In this document: one piece after another, positions 16,891 to 24,857 of the stretch
Position numbering within the stretch: the stretch's first letter is position 1
Layout: each line of letters begins with the position of its first letter
NCBI GenBank assembly: GCA_964630305.1
Contig: CAZVTR010000011.1
Coordinates: 1 to 54,293 of the forward strand
Direction: 5' to 3'
DNA from: JAKPPT01 sp964630305
GTDB lineage: Bacteria > Spirochaetota > Spirochaetia > Treponematales > UBA12059
Length of the DNA stretch: 54,293 nt
Made by a program: the position numbers and the translations under genes
Notes under the pieces: generated by a model
Databases searched by the model: none
The model's input: only the letters and a program-made list of their open reading frames with translations
What the model was told of the DNA's origin: nothing

Positions 16891-18957
16891 TTAATCCTTA
16901 ATTTTTATGAGTGCTTTTGTATATTTAGGAATAAATGTTTTTTCAAAACCATTCTCAAATTTAACAAAAATAACGGTTTGTGTATCGCTGTGTTCGACTC
17001 GTTTTACCCATCCGGTTCCGTACTCGTCATGGTAAACTTTCATGCCTTTTTGCCATTCCGATTGTGCTGTCAGCTTGTTTTTATCAGCATTAATGGATAA
17101 TAGTGTTTCTGGGATTTCACTTAAAAATATCGAAGGCCGGGTTTCCTGGACAAATCCCCTTGTATATGCATATTTTCGATACGTTAAAAATAATAAATCT
17201 TTTGCACGGGTCAGAGCAACATAAAAGAGCCTGCGCTCTTCTTCGAGTTCATCATCAATTTTATCGGTTCGGGGAAAGAGCCCTTGCTCTAATCCGGTTA
17301 TAAAAACACAGGGATATTCGAGCCCTTTGGTGTTATGAATTGTTATCAATGTAACGTAATCATGTGAGTCGCTGTTTTGCTCTTGTTTGTCAAGTACAGA
17401 AAATTCCAGAAATTGCTGGAGCCCTTCTTGTGTCGCTGGGTATGTTCGAGCACTCGATGCAAGTTCTTCCAGATTTTTTTGTTTTTCATTGTCTTCCTGA
17501 ATGTACAATGCATCAATTCCTGTAATAGTGAATAAATTTTTAAAAAACATTCCCAAATTTTCTGATTTTCCCAGTATGGCTCGCAATTTATCTATAATAG
17601 ATAAAAATTGTTCAATGCCATGCATTGTTTTTTGCAAAGAAATATTACATAATTTACATGCTTCTAGTATAGGAATATTATTCTCATCACTGTAGGCAAG
17701 AAGTTTAGAAAAAGTAACAGCGCCAATACCCCTTGCGGGCTTATTGATAATTCGTTTACATGCCACAATATCATGTGGATTATATATGCAAGCTGCATAA
17801 GCAAGTGCATCTTTTACTTCTTCTCGTTCAAAAAAGCGTAATGCACCAACGACCTTAAACGGAATATAGTGCTGTGTCAATACTTGTTCAAACACGCGTG
17901 ACTGTGCATTAGTTCGGTACAAGATGGCAAAATCTGCATACCGTCTGCCATTTTGAATTTCTTTATCTATAACAGATGCACAATAATCTGCTTCTTCGGT
18001 GTCACTGTTTACGGCTTTCAAAATTGGTTTAACTCCGCCCTTTCGAACAGCGATAAGCTTTTTCCCCATGCGGTTTATATTGTTGCTTACTACAGCATGT
18101 GCTGTATCAAGAATGGTTTGATACGATCGATAATTTGTTTCAAGTTTTATTACTGTTGTATTCGGAAAAGCTTGAGGGAATTCCAGAATATTATTAACTT
18201 CGGCACCGCGAAATTTATAGATGCTTTGATCATCATCACCGACTACACAGATTTTTGTTTTAGGACCGGCAAGTGTTTTAAGCAATTGAAATTGTGCAAT
18301 ATTAGAATCCTGATACTCATCAACAAGAATATGAGAAAAACGCTCATGTATCCTCTCTTGGATTTCTGGATATTGCAACAGCACCTGTATAGGTTTTAGA
18401 ATCAGATCGCCAAAATCTACATTTCCTGTCTCTGCCAATTTTATATTGTATTCCGCATAGTATCTTGAAAAATCGGGTAAATATTTTTCAAACCTGGAAA
18501 TGCCAGGACTGTCAGGTAATAACGCATAATCTTTTGCACGAGCAATGAGTCTCGCGATGTCTTTGTGTTGTTTACTGCTCAGATTGGGAAATAGTGATTC
18601 AATGAGATCCTCTGAATCCTCATCATCATAGATTGAAAATGTTGGCTCTAATCCTGCATAGCGGGCATGCTGCCGCAAAAACCATGCGCCAAACGAATGA
18701 AAGGTTCGTATTTGGACTTGCTCACAAGCTGGTTCCAAGGCTATAGCGCGTTCTTGCATTTCCCGAGCAGCTTTGTTGGTAAACGTAACGGCAAGAATAG
18801 CATAGGGGGAGACATGCTCATGCGCTATGAGCCATGCTATTTTGCAAGTAATAACTCGTGTTTTTCCAGAACCTGCTCCTGCAAGGATTAATAAGTTACC
18901 TGTATTACAGGTGACAGCTTCTCGTTGTGCTGGATTGAGTTCCTCCAGTGCTTTCAT
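16891..18957 (-). CDS. pcrA: ATP-dependent DNA helicase PcrA/UvrD
   Basis: 688-aa superfamily 1A helicase (3'-5') for nucleotide excision repair, replication-conflict resolution and removal of recombinase filaments. Motif I is AGAGSGKT at residues 26-33, followed by Ia (VTFTNKAAREM), II (VDEYQDSN), III (GDDDQSIYKFRGA), IV (LETNYRS) and V/VI (TIHNTKGLEYP, VALTRAKDLLFL). The C-terminal ~50 residues (KVYHDEYGTGWVKRVE onward) look like the small Tudor-like domain by which Gram-positive PcrA contacts RNA polymerase, so coupling to transcription is plausible. The ATG overlaps the rimO stop by 4 bp (ATGA). The aminotransferase-like gene follows. Confidence 0.95.
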   Translation of the reverse strand: MKALEELNPAQREAVTCNTGNLLILAGAGSGKTRVITCKIAWLIAHEHVSPYAILAVTFTNKAAREMQERAIALEPACEQVQIRTFHSFGAWFLRQHARYAGLEPTFSIYDDEDSEDLIESLFPNLSSKQHKDIARLIARAKDYALLPDSPGISRFEKYLPDFSRYYAEYNIKLAETGNVDFGDLILKPIQVLLQYPEIQERIHERFSHILVDEYQDSNIAQFQLLKTLAGPKTKICVVGDDDQSIYKFRGAEVNNILEFPQAFPNTTVIKLETNYRSYQTILDTAHAVVSNNINRMGKKLIAVRKGGVKPILKAVNSDTEEADYCASVIDKEIQNGRRYADFAILYRTNAQSRVFEQVLTQHYIPFKVVGALRFFEREEVKDALAYAACIYNPHDIVACKRIINKPARGIGAVTFSKLLAYSDENNIPILEACKLCNISLQKTMHGIEQFLSIIDKLRAILGKSENLGMFFKNLFTITGIDALYIQEDNEKQKNLEELASSARTYPATQEGLQQFLEFSVLDKQEQNSDSHDYVTLITIHNTKGLEYPCVFITGLEQGLFPRTDKIDDELEEERRLFYVALTRAKDLLFLTYRKYAYTRGFVQETRPSIFLSEIPETLLSINADKNKLTAQSEWQKGMKVYHDEYGTGWVKRVEHSDTQTVIFVKFENGFEKTFIPKYTKALIKIKD

Positions 18958-20261
18958 GAAACCACAGTTCCTTCAAGATCGATGCATCGTATGGCAACAA
19001 TGCGTGCTGTAACGACACTCCCTGGCTTTGCTGTGCATCCTGTCAGTACAACTGCTCCGTCAACTTCAGGTGCTTGCATGAATGCTCTGCCAATGCAGAG
19101 ATCGTTGTCGGTAATAGTTTCTTCAATGAGAATTGTCTGCTCTGTTCCCATATAACGGCGAAGACGCTGTTCAGATATTGGTTGCTGGACTGCTTCTATC
19201 TGCTGTCGTCTGTGCTGCGCTACCTTTTTAGCAACACGAGGTTTCATATCATATGCTGGTGTGTTTTCTTCACGGCTGTATTCAAATGCTCCCAGCCAAT
19301 CAAACTGTGCTTGTTTCTGGAAGTTGAGGAGTTCCTGAAAATCTTCTTCGGTTTCGCCAGGAAAACCTACGAGAAAAGTAGAACGTATTACAGCATCAGG
19401 AAGCTGGCTTCGAATAGTTTCCAGCAATGATAAATACTGATTGCTGGTTCCCTTTCTGTTCATAGCACGTAAAATTTTTTCTGATGCATGCTGGAAGGGA
19501 ATATCAAAATAGGGGACTATCCGAGAGTCACGTTTCATACAAGAAAGTATATCAAGCGGAAAATGGTCAGGATGAATATAGAGGAGCCGTATAATAAAAT
19601 TGCCTTTAAGTTCTATGAGTTTAGTAAGCAGTTCATACAAGCTTGTTCCGCTATCTTTTCCATACGAGCCTACATCTTGTCCAATGAGTGTCAACTCGTA
19701 TGTACCAAGTTCAATGAGTTTTTTGCATTCGTTGACAATATCAGTTAACGGACGAGACGATAATTCTCCCCTGATAAGCGGAATTGCGCAGTACGAGCAA
19801 TGATTACTGCAGCCTTCGGAAATTTTTACATACGCCTGGCCCTTAAACCCAAAAAAATAATCACGAGTTTCTGGAATATATGGCCCTGGTATAGAGCATT
19901 TGCTAGATTTTTGCCCATGTACAGCAGATTCTACAACACTCAGAACATCGTCAAGTTTGCCGTTGCCGGCAAAGCCATCAAGTTCAGGCATTTCCTGTGA
20001 CAATTCATTGCAGTAACGCTGAACGAGACAGCCAGCTGCAATTATTTTTTTGTTCGGATAGGTATTGCGGTAATACAGTAATGTTTCAATGGCTTCGGCT
20101 TTAGCACTTTCAATGAATCCGCAGGTATTTACAATGATTATAGTGGCTTGAGCCGGATCAAAAACTACAGTATATCCATGTTTTGAAAACTTTGTTGCAA
20201 GCTCTTCAGAATCTACCTGATTTTTTGCACAGCCAAGGGTATCAATGAAAACAGTCAGCAT
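18954..20261 (-). CDS. rimO: Ribosomal protein S12 methylthiotransferase RimO
   Basis: 435-aa radical SAM enzyme that adds a methylthio group to the conserved aspartate of ribosomal protein S12. The N-terminal UPF0004 domain holds the second-cluster cysteines Cys11, Cys47 and Cys78. The radical SAM cluster is Cys151, Cys155 and Cys158 (CSNHCSYC). The C-terminal TRAM domain contains GRAFMQAPEVDGAV, whose APE-DG pattern fits RimO rather than MiaB. It starts 6 nt after the RodZ-like gene and its stop overlaps the pcrA start. S12 itself is not in this window. Confidence 0.94.
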   Translation of the reverse strand: MLTVFIDTLGCAKNQVDSEELATKFSKHGYTVVFDPAQATIIIVNTCGFIESAKAEAIETLLYYRNTYPNKKIIAAGCLVQRYCNELSQEMPELDGFAGNGKLDDVLSVVESAVHGQKSSKCSIPGPYIPETRDYFFGFKGQAYVKISEGCSNHCSYCAIPLIRGELSSRPLTDIVNECKKLIELGTYELTLIGQDVGSYGKDSGTSLYELLTKLIELKGNFIIRLLYIHPDHFPLDILSCMKRDSRIVPYFDIPFQHASEKILRAMNRKGTSNQYLSLLETIRSQLPDAVIRSTFLVGFPGETEEDFQELLNFQKQAQFDWLGAFEYSREENTPAYDMKPRVAKKVAQHRRQQIEAVQQPISEQRLRRYMGTEQTILIEETITDNDLCIGRAFMQAPEVDGAVVLTGCTAKPGSVVTARIVAIRCIDLEGTVVS

Positions 20262-20267
20262 GACAGA

Positions 20268-21392
20268 CTAATCCAGCTGATAGAGGCCAAGTGTCCATGT
20301 CCCATCATCGGCTTGCGTCCATCGTAATGCTCGAACAGATACTTCTCCGGGGTTTCCCATTTCAATGTCGGCATTTTGACCGCCGGATGCAATAATGCTT
20401 ATTTTAGGAGCACCTGCATTGCTGCACCAAATAATCATTGAATTTGTGGCATTGATGGTTATAATATCACCTTTTCTAAAATATTTTTCTTCACGAGTTT
20501 TGCGATCAACTTCAAATCGAAACATTGCATAGTTACGAAAGGTAATATTTGCAGTAAAAGGGAATGGACTTCGTTTGCCGGTAAATACTGCTGTAATAAA
20601 AGCACCGTTTTTTTCGCTCGATTTTGCAGGAACAGGTGTCGAAACGACAGTAACAGGGTTGGGTTCTGTTGTTTCATTTGTTGCTTTGCTGGCAAGAGCA
20701 AGTGTGTCGGCAGCAGAAAATCTCACTAAAGCACCAACAGAAGGTGCATTTTTCTGAAAGTCACTGATAAATACATAGAGTTCGGGTATATTGTCTTTAT
20801 CTAAGTCGATACTGCCTTCTTCGCCTAGGAGAAAATTTCGGGTTCCGGTTGGTGTTTGAAAGAGTACCGTATCATCAATTTGCTTAAGTGCAATTGCATA
20901 TTTTTCATTGTTATAAATTACAGTGAGCGAATCACCAACATACAAACGTTTTTCGAAAGTTTTTGTTTCTAAGGTATATACAACAGGTGTATGAACCGGT
21001 TCCTGTGCTGTTGTATTATTTTTTTTACCTATAATGGCAAATAGTAATGTCGCAATAAGAACTAAACCCAGTGCACCGCCAACACCCCAATAAATCAAGG
21101 AACTTGTATTTTTGGTGGTTTTATCATTGAGCAATTGTTCAACAGGGACATCCTGTTCTTGAATTCGAAGACCGCGAAATGTATTCACAATTGATTGAGC
21201 ATCAAGACCAAGGTAATCGGCATAATTCTTTAAGAAACCAATAACATAGGTGTCCCCAGGAAAAATATCGAATTGCTCTTCTTCAAGAGCCTGTATGTAT
21301 CGCGGTGATATATTAGTTTCTGCAGCTACTTGTGAAATTGAATATCCCAGAGCAGTACGTGCATCTTTGAGTTTCTGTCCTATGTTAGTCAT
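20268..21392 (-). CDS. rodZ: RodZ-like cytoskeletal/cell-shape protein
   Basis: 374 aa. Residues ~1-75 form a Cro/CI-type helix-turn-helix of the HTH_25 class (GYSISQVAAETNISPRYI), used by RodZ to bind MreB rather than DNA. A single transmembrane helix follows at about residues 99-120, then a Thr/Pro/Ala-rich periplasmic linker. A C-terminal beta-rich DUF4115-like domain completes it (FRNYAMFRFEVDRKTREEKYF ... GEVSVRALRW). This order is the standard RodZ layout. AAGGGAA lies just before the ATG. It is first in the operon with rimO, pcrA and the aminotransferase-like gene. mreB is not in view, so the shape role is from family knowledge. Confidence 0.85.
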   Translation of the reverse strand: MTNIGQKLKDARTALGYSISQVAAETNISPRYIQALEEEQFDIFPGDTYVIGFLKNYADYLGLDAQSIVNTFRGLRIQEQDVPVEQLLNDKTTKNTSSLIYWGVGGALGLVLIATLLFAIIGKKNNTTAQEPVHTPVVYTLETKTFEKRLYVGDSLTVIYNNEKYAIALKQIDDTVLFQTPTGTRNFLLGEEGSIDLDKDNIPELYVFISDFQKNAPSVGALVRFSAADTLALASKATNETTEPNPVTVVSTPVPAKSSEKNGAFITAVFTGKRSPFPFTANITFRNYAMFRFEVDRKTREEKYFRKGDIITINATNSMIIWCSNAGAPKISIIASGGQNADIEMGNPGEVSVRALRWTQADDGTWTLGLYQLD

Positions 21393-21446
21393 ATCAATTC
21401 CCTTAATCTCGCTTCATTTGTTATACTAACTTATTTATATACATTT

Positions 21447-21469
21447 ATTATCGGCACAATGCCAATAAT
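21447..21469. repeat. Imperfect inverted repeat between lolA and the RodZ-like gene
   Basis: ATTATCGGCA-CAA-TGCCAATAAT: 10-bp arms with one mismatch (a G-U pair in RNA) and a 3-nt loop. No U-tract follows on the minus strand, so it is a weak terminator candidate and more likely a protein-binding site or mRNA stem. Confidence 0.4.
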
Positions 21470-21486
21470 GCCGTTACTTATCAGTA

Positions 21487-22170
21487 TCAATTGTCAGTAT
21501 TATAGATAAAATTATTAAAAACATTTGTTGATGCTGGAATGTCGTACAAAAAACGGGAACTGGTTATGCCAGTATTCAGCTTTATTGCAGTGAAGTCAAA
21601 GATACATTTATCGCCCGTTAAAGTTGTTCCTTCCATTCTTCTAATAAGCTTTGTCTCAGGATTGATAGAAAGTATGATTGTTGTAAATCCTTCAGCTACA
21701 GTTTTTCGTTTCAAAAGCAGTTTAACTACTTGTTCGGGTTCTGTATCTGATAGCGGAACAGGTGTAGGCGATTTTTCAAACGTGATAATGTAATTTCGGC
21801 CCATCATACGCAAGCCTTCTCCGCTTGCCATTGCTGCGCTCTCCGCACCAGTCCCTGAAACTTCCTGAGTAAATACAGCTCGGTATTCAGGCACATAGAT
21901 AATGAGGGTTTGACCATTATAGACAATTACCTGGCTGGCAGGCTGTGTAAAATCTATGCGGACCATGCCTGGATTTTTAAAGAGTAATTTACCAGTCATT
22001 TTAGTTTTGCTGATTGTAATAGTAACTTGTGCTTCATAATCTTTTACTTGACTGTATACACTCGATACTTGTTTATAATACTGTTCTGCAGTAATTAAAT
22101 CCTGTGCTGATGCAGTGATGACAAGTATAGCACAAACTATAATAACGGTAATAAATTTATGGTTGTTCAT
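21487..22170 (-). CDS. lolA: LolA family outer-membrane lipoprotein carrier
   Basis: About 227 aa, with a classical signal peptide (hydrophobic to about residue 20, cleavage near ITASAQ-D). The mature part matches the LolA fold, an open beta-barrel that carries lipoproteins across the periplasm: TISKTKMTGKLLFKNPGMVRIDF, split as a strand pair, and YNGQTLIIYVPEYRAVF are characteristic. The start at 22170 is set by GAGGAG 5 nt upstream; an in-frame ATG at 22191 lacks a site. It has its own promoter. Presence of LolA fits a diderm envelope and the lipoproteins encoded nearby. Confidence 0.85.
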   Translation of the reverse strand: MNNHKFITVIIVCAILVITASAQDLITAEQYYKQVSSVYSQVKDYEAQVTITISKTKMTGKLLFKNPGMVRIDFTQPASQVIVYNGQTLIIYVPEYRAVFTQEVSGTGAESAAMASGEGLRMMGRNYIITFEKSPTPVPLSDTEPEQVVKLLLKRKTVAEGFTTIILSINPETKLIRRMEGTTLTGDKCIFDFTAIKLNTGITSSRFLYDIPASTNVFNNFIYNTDN

Positions 22171-22193
22171 AGTGCTCCTCAATACGCACAAGC

Positions 22194-22222
22194 ACTATAC
22201 ACTATAGTAAAAAAAAGTTCAA
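22194..22222 (-). promoter_or_regulatory. lolA promoter
   Basis: On the minus strand, TTGAAC (22217-22222), a 17-bp spacer and TATAGT (22194-22199). The predicted start near 22187 gives a leader of about 17 nt containing GAGGAG. Confidence 0.65.
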
Positions 22223-22242
22223 ATACTTTGGCTGTTCATGGT

Positions 22243-24714
22243 TCAAGAATCTTGAATTTTATTCTTTTTCCAATCATGGAAGATCCATAAAATTTGAGGA
22301 TTATTAATAGTCAGTCGTACTTTACAGGTTGGACAAATAAATCTTCCCTCATCGAGATGCTCTTTAGCACATTGTACACAGTAGAGAGCATTGCAGGAAG
22401 GACAAATTCCAGCTGGGAGATCATCGGGGATTTCTCCATGCAATTTAAGTGGAGGGATAGATTGAGGTAGTATTCGCGGTATTTTCCAGATTTTACCGCA
22501 GGTAGTGCAGGTTAATGTGGTATGAATCGCTGAATCATAGAGTTCTTCGAGCCGGTTCTTCATCGAATCAGCCTCTAGTGATTCTAATTTTTCTATGATT
22601 TTATGGAGTTTTTTTGGTTTGTTGAGTTTTATATAATGCATGCCAAGTCTTTCTAACACTGATATGTCATCGGAAAGCTCAAGCGCATGATTCCATGAAA
22701 GCTCTGCACGAACATAATCTCCAAGCTGATCCCAAATATCACCCATAACAATTAATGATTTTATATCATTGGGATTATGCTCAAGAATAATACGTACAAT
22801 ATCCTGGGCATCCGCCCATTGTTCAATCGTTATGAGGCAAGAAGCCTTGTTGAATAATATGTCGTAGTACAGTTCATGTGCTTTTGGAGTATTTGCCAAT
22901 GCCTGTTCATAATAAAGCAGAGCTGTGTCAGGCTGATGATTAGCTGCATAGAGGTTTCCAAGAGCATTCAAGAGCTCTGGTTTATCATCGTGATTGGCAA
23001 GTATGGTAATTGCTTTTTCTGAATAACCCAGTTTATTGAGTGCAATAGCTAGATTGATGCGCGGTACAGATTCTTTTTCCAGTGTTGTGACTGCTCTTTC
23101 ATAGTAGTGCACTGCGTCATGCTCATTGCCTTGAGCTTCTGCTATTTGTCCTGCAAGGTTATAAATCCAGCCATAGGTATCTGCAAAATGCAATGCATTT
23201 TGCAATGCTTCTTCGTAAGGCTTACCTAAAAGCCACAAAGTTTCGGCATGTCTAAAAAGATACAGTGCATTATCGGGTTCAAGTTCTGCAGCGTGCTTAA
23301 AATACTCTAAAGCAATTTCTGGATGCTTGGGTTTAATAATCATTCCCAGTAAGTATGCAGAGCCTGCATCGAGTTCATGATATGATTCCAATTTTTTTAA
23401 TAGTGATTCAGCAAGTTTGAAATTTTGTTCTGCATATGCCATTCGAGCCTCAAGCGCTAAAAGATACTTTGGATCGGCATTAAGATTCTTTAAGTGCTGA
23501 ATGCATATTTTAGTATCCTCGTAAGCTTCTTGTTTATATAATTCAAGAGCTGCTTGATTCCACAACAGAGCTGCTTTTTCGTAATTCTCTGCATACTCAG
23601 CACTTCTTGCTGCATTTTGTGCATAGAGCGGCATTGCAGGATCAAGTGAAAATGCTTTTTCGTACCACTCTGCCGCTTGTATAAAATTACCAAGGTTAAA
23701 AAAAGCATGTCCCAGGAGGTTACAGTGCAGTGGATTGGTAAAGTCTCCATCAGTCAAAAGCTTTTCTTTAAGTTCACAGTACTGTCCCTGAATGTATAAA
23801 AGATTATAAATTTCGAGTTTAACTTTATCATAATCCGCATATGCTTTTGAAATTGTTGTCAGTTCATTCAGTGCTTCTTTATAGAGATATTCGCGGATAT
23901 AGCATTCTGCCCTTTTAAACTTATCAGAATCAAGCAGTGCACCATGTTCCTCAATTCTTTTAAGCTGAATCAATGCTGGAATCCATGCTTGAACACTCAT
24001 AAAGGAATCAACCAGCCTCCGCCGCTGATCGATATGCTGGTTTGCTAAAAAATTGGTAAATCGGGAATAAGCTACTTCCACCTCAAGCGGTCTTGATTCT
24101 ATAGCCATGTTAGTAAATCGTACGGTAATAGGTGTTGATGCTGCATAGACTTGTAATGCAACAGCAATATTGCCTTCGCTTACGGTATCGTCTTCTGCTT
24201 CGAGAGCAAATTTTCCATTAAGGAACACAGTATAGTGTGTTCCTCTGGCAATAAGCATTATATTGACTAAATTGCCTTCCAGCCAGGGACATTCGACCCA
24301 TCCAGTTAAAGCCTGCGGTTCTCCGTTAAGGAGGCAATCCAGCCTTACATGACCAGTATCAGAAATGCCAACAAACATAAAAGTTTCATTGTCACTTATT
24401 CTAAACACAATGCCAGCGGCATAGTGCATAGTTTCATTGTGATTGAGGATGCTTGTAGGCAGCATAATATCGGTATCAAGCACAAAATCAGAAAAAAGTT
24501 TACCAGGCATTTCCTGCCAGACAAATTTATTTGATTTTTTAGCATTGAGTTGTATACCAGAATCCCGATAATCGGTGGAAAAAGTCTCAGAATCGGTTAC
24601 AGGGAAAACTGCGGTTGAGTCATCTAATGGTATTTCCCAATATAGTTCAGGCCTCAGTGAATCTGGCAGTGTTTTTTGCTTTGGAGTAAAAAGATTCTTA
24701 AGAAAATTAAGCAT
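22243..24714 (-). CDS. ConA-like/TPR/zinc-ribbon cytoplasmic protein
   Basis: About 823 aa from the ATG at 24714; the frame is open to an ATG at 24771, but that extension runs through a promoter. No signal peptide or transmembrane segment is seen. Residues ~20-195 look like a concanavalin-type beta-sandwich (YAAGIVFRISDNETFMFVGI, FLNGKFALEAEDD). Residues ~240-690 are a long array of TPR helices (e.g. HALGHAF-like FFNLGNFIQAAEWYEKAF and YAANHQPDTALLYYEQAL). The C-terminus carries four CxxC pairs (Cys736/739, 771/774, 779/782, 794/797), indicating two zinc sites. The role is unknown; a scaffold is likely. No Shine-Dalgarno is present. It is divergent from the FecR lipoprotein gene. Confidence 0.8.
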   Translation of the reverse strand: MLNFLKNLFTPKQKTLPDSLRPELYWEIPLDDSTAVFPVTDSETFSTDYRDSGIQLNAKKSNKFVWQEMPGKLFSDFVLDTDIMLPTSILNHNETMHYAAGIVFRISDNETFMFVGISDTGHVRLDCLLNGEPQALTGWVECPWLEGNLVNIMLIARGTHYTVFLNGKFALEAEDDTVSEGNIAVALQVYAASTPITVRFTNMAIESRPLEVEVAYSRFTNFLANQHIDQRRRLVDSFMSVQAWIPALIQLKRIEEHGALLDSDKFKRAECYIREYLYKEALNELTTISKAYADYDKVKLEIYNLLYIQGQYCELKEKLLTDGDFTNPLHCNLLGHAFFNLGNFIQAAEWYEKAFSLDPAMPLYAQNAARSAEYAENYEKAALLWNQAALELYKQEAYEDTKICIQHLKNLNADPKYLLALEARMAYAEQNFKLAESLLKKLESYHELDAGSAYLLGMIIKPKHPEIALEYFKHAAELEPDNALYLFRHAETLWLLGKPYEEALQNALHFADTYGWIYNLAGQIAEAQGNEHDAVHYYERAVTTLEKESVPRINLAIALNKLGYSEKAITILANHDDKPELLNALGNLYAANHQPDTALLYYEQALANTPKAHELYYDILFNKASCLITIEQWADAQDIVRIILEHNPNDIKSLIVMGDIWDQLGDYVRAELSWNHALELSDDISVLERLGMHYIKLNKPKKLHKIIEKLESLEADSMKNRLEELYDSAIHTTLTCTTCGKIWKIPRILPQSIPPLKLHGEIPDDLPAGICPSCNALYCVQCAKEHLDEGRFICPTCKVRLTINNPQILWIFHDWKKNKIQDS

Positions 24715-24720
24715 AGCTAT

Positions 24721-24750
24721 ATAGTAAACTAGAAAAAGCTCACTGTGCAA
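24721..24750 (-). promoter_or_regulatory. Promoter of the ConA-like/TPR/zinc-ribbon gene
   Basis: On the minus strand, TTGCAC (24745-24750), an 18-bp spacer and TACTAT (24721-24726). The expected +1 falls on the A of the ATG at 24714, predicting a leaderless mRNA. Confidence 0.55.
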
Positions 24751-24752
24751 GG

Positions 24753-24767
24753 TATGGTAATACCATA
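24753..24767. promoter_or_regulatory. Perfect palindrome between two divergent promoters (candidate operator)
   Basis: TATGGTA-A-TACCATA, a perfect 7-bp-arm palindrome with a single central base. It lies between the -35 boxes of the two divergent promoters (24750 and 24776), where one bound dimer could control both genes. Confidence 0.5.
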
Positions 24768-24775
24768 TCACTGCA

Positions 24776-24804
24776 TTGAAATGTGATGCACTTTGTACTA
24801 TAGT
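24776..24804 (+). promoter_or_regulatory. Promoter of the FecR/propeller lipoprotein gene
   Basis: TTGAAA (24776-24781), a 17-bp spacer and TATAGT (24799-24804). The predicted start near 24811 gives a leader of about 47 nt that ends in GGGGAGG (24845-24851), 6 nt before the ATG. Confidence 0.65.
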
Positions 24805-24857
24805 TAATTTTATAGTCGTGGTTAGAGAAAATAGACCATTAGTGGGGGAGGATATTC

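Noticed and set aside
17953..18399. 148-codon open frame on the plus strand
   Set aside because: Entirely antisense to pcrA helicase motifs; cysteine- and phenylalanine-rich composition typical of a shadow frame, with no ribosome binding site.
22242..22256. Perfect palindrome TTCAAGA-A-TCTTGAA at the end of the TPR gene
   Set aside because: It overlaps the stop codon, is AT-rich and has no T-tract on the minus strand, so I do not call a terminator.
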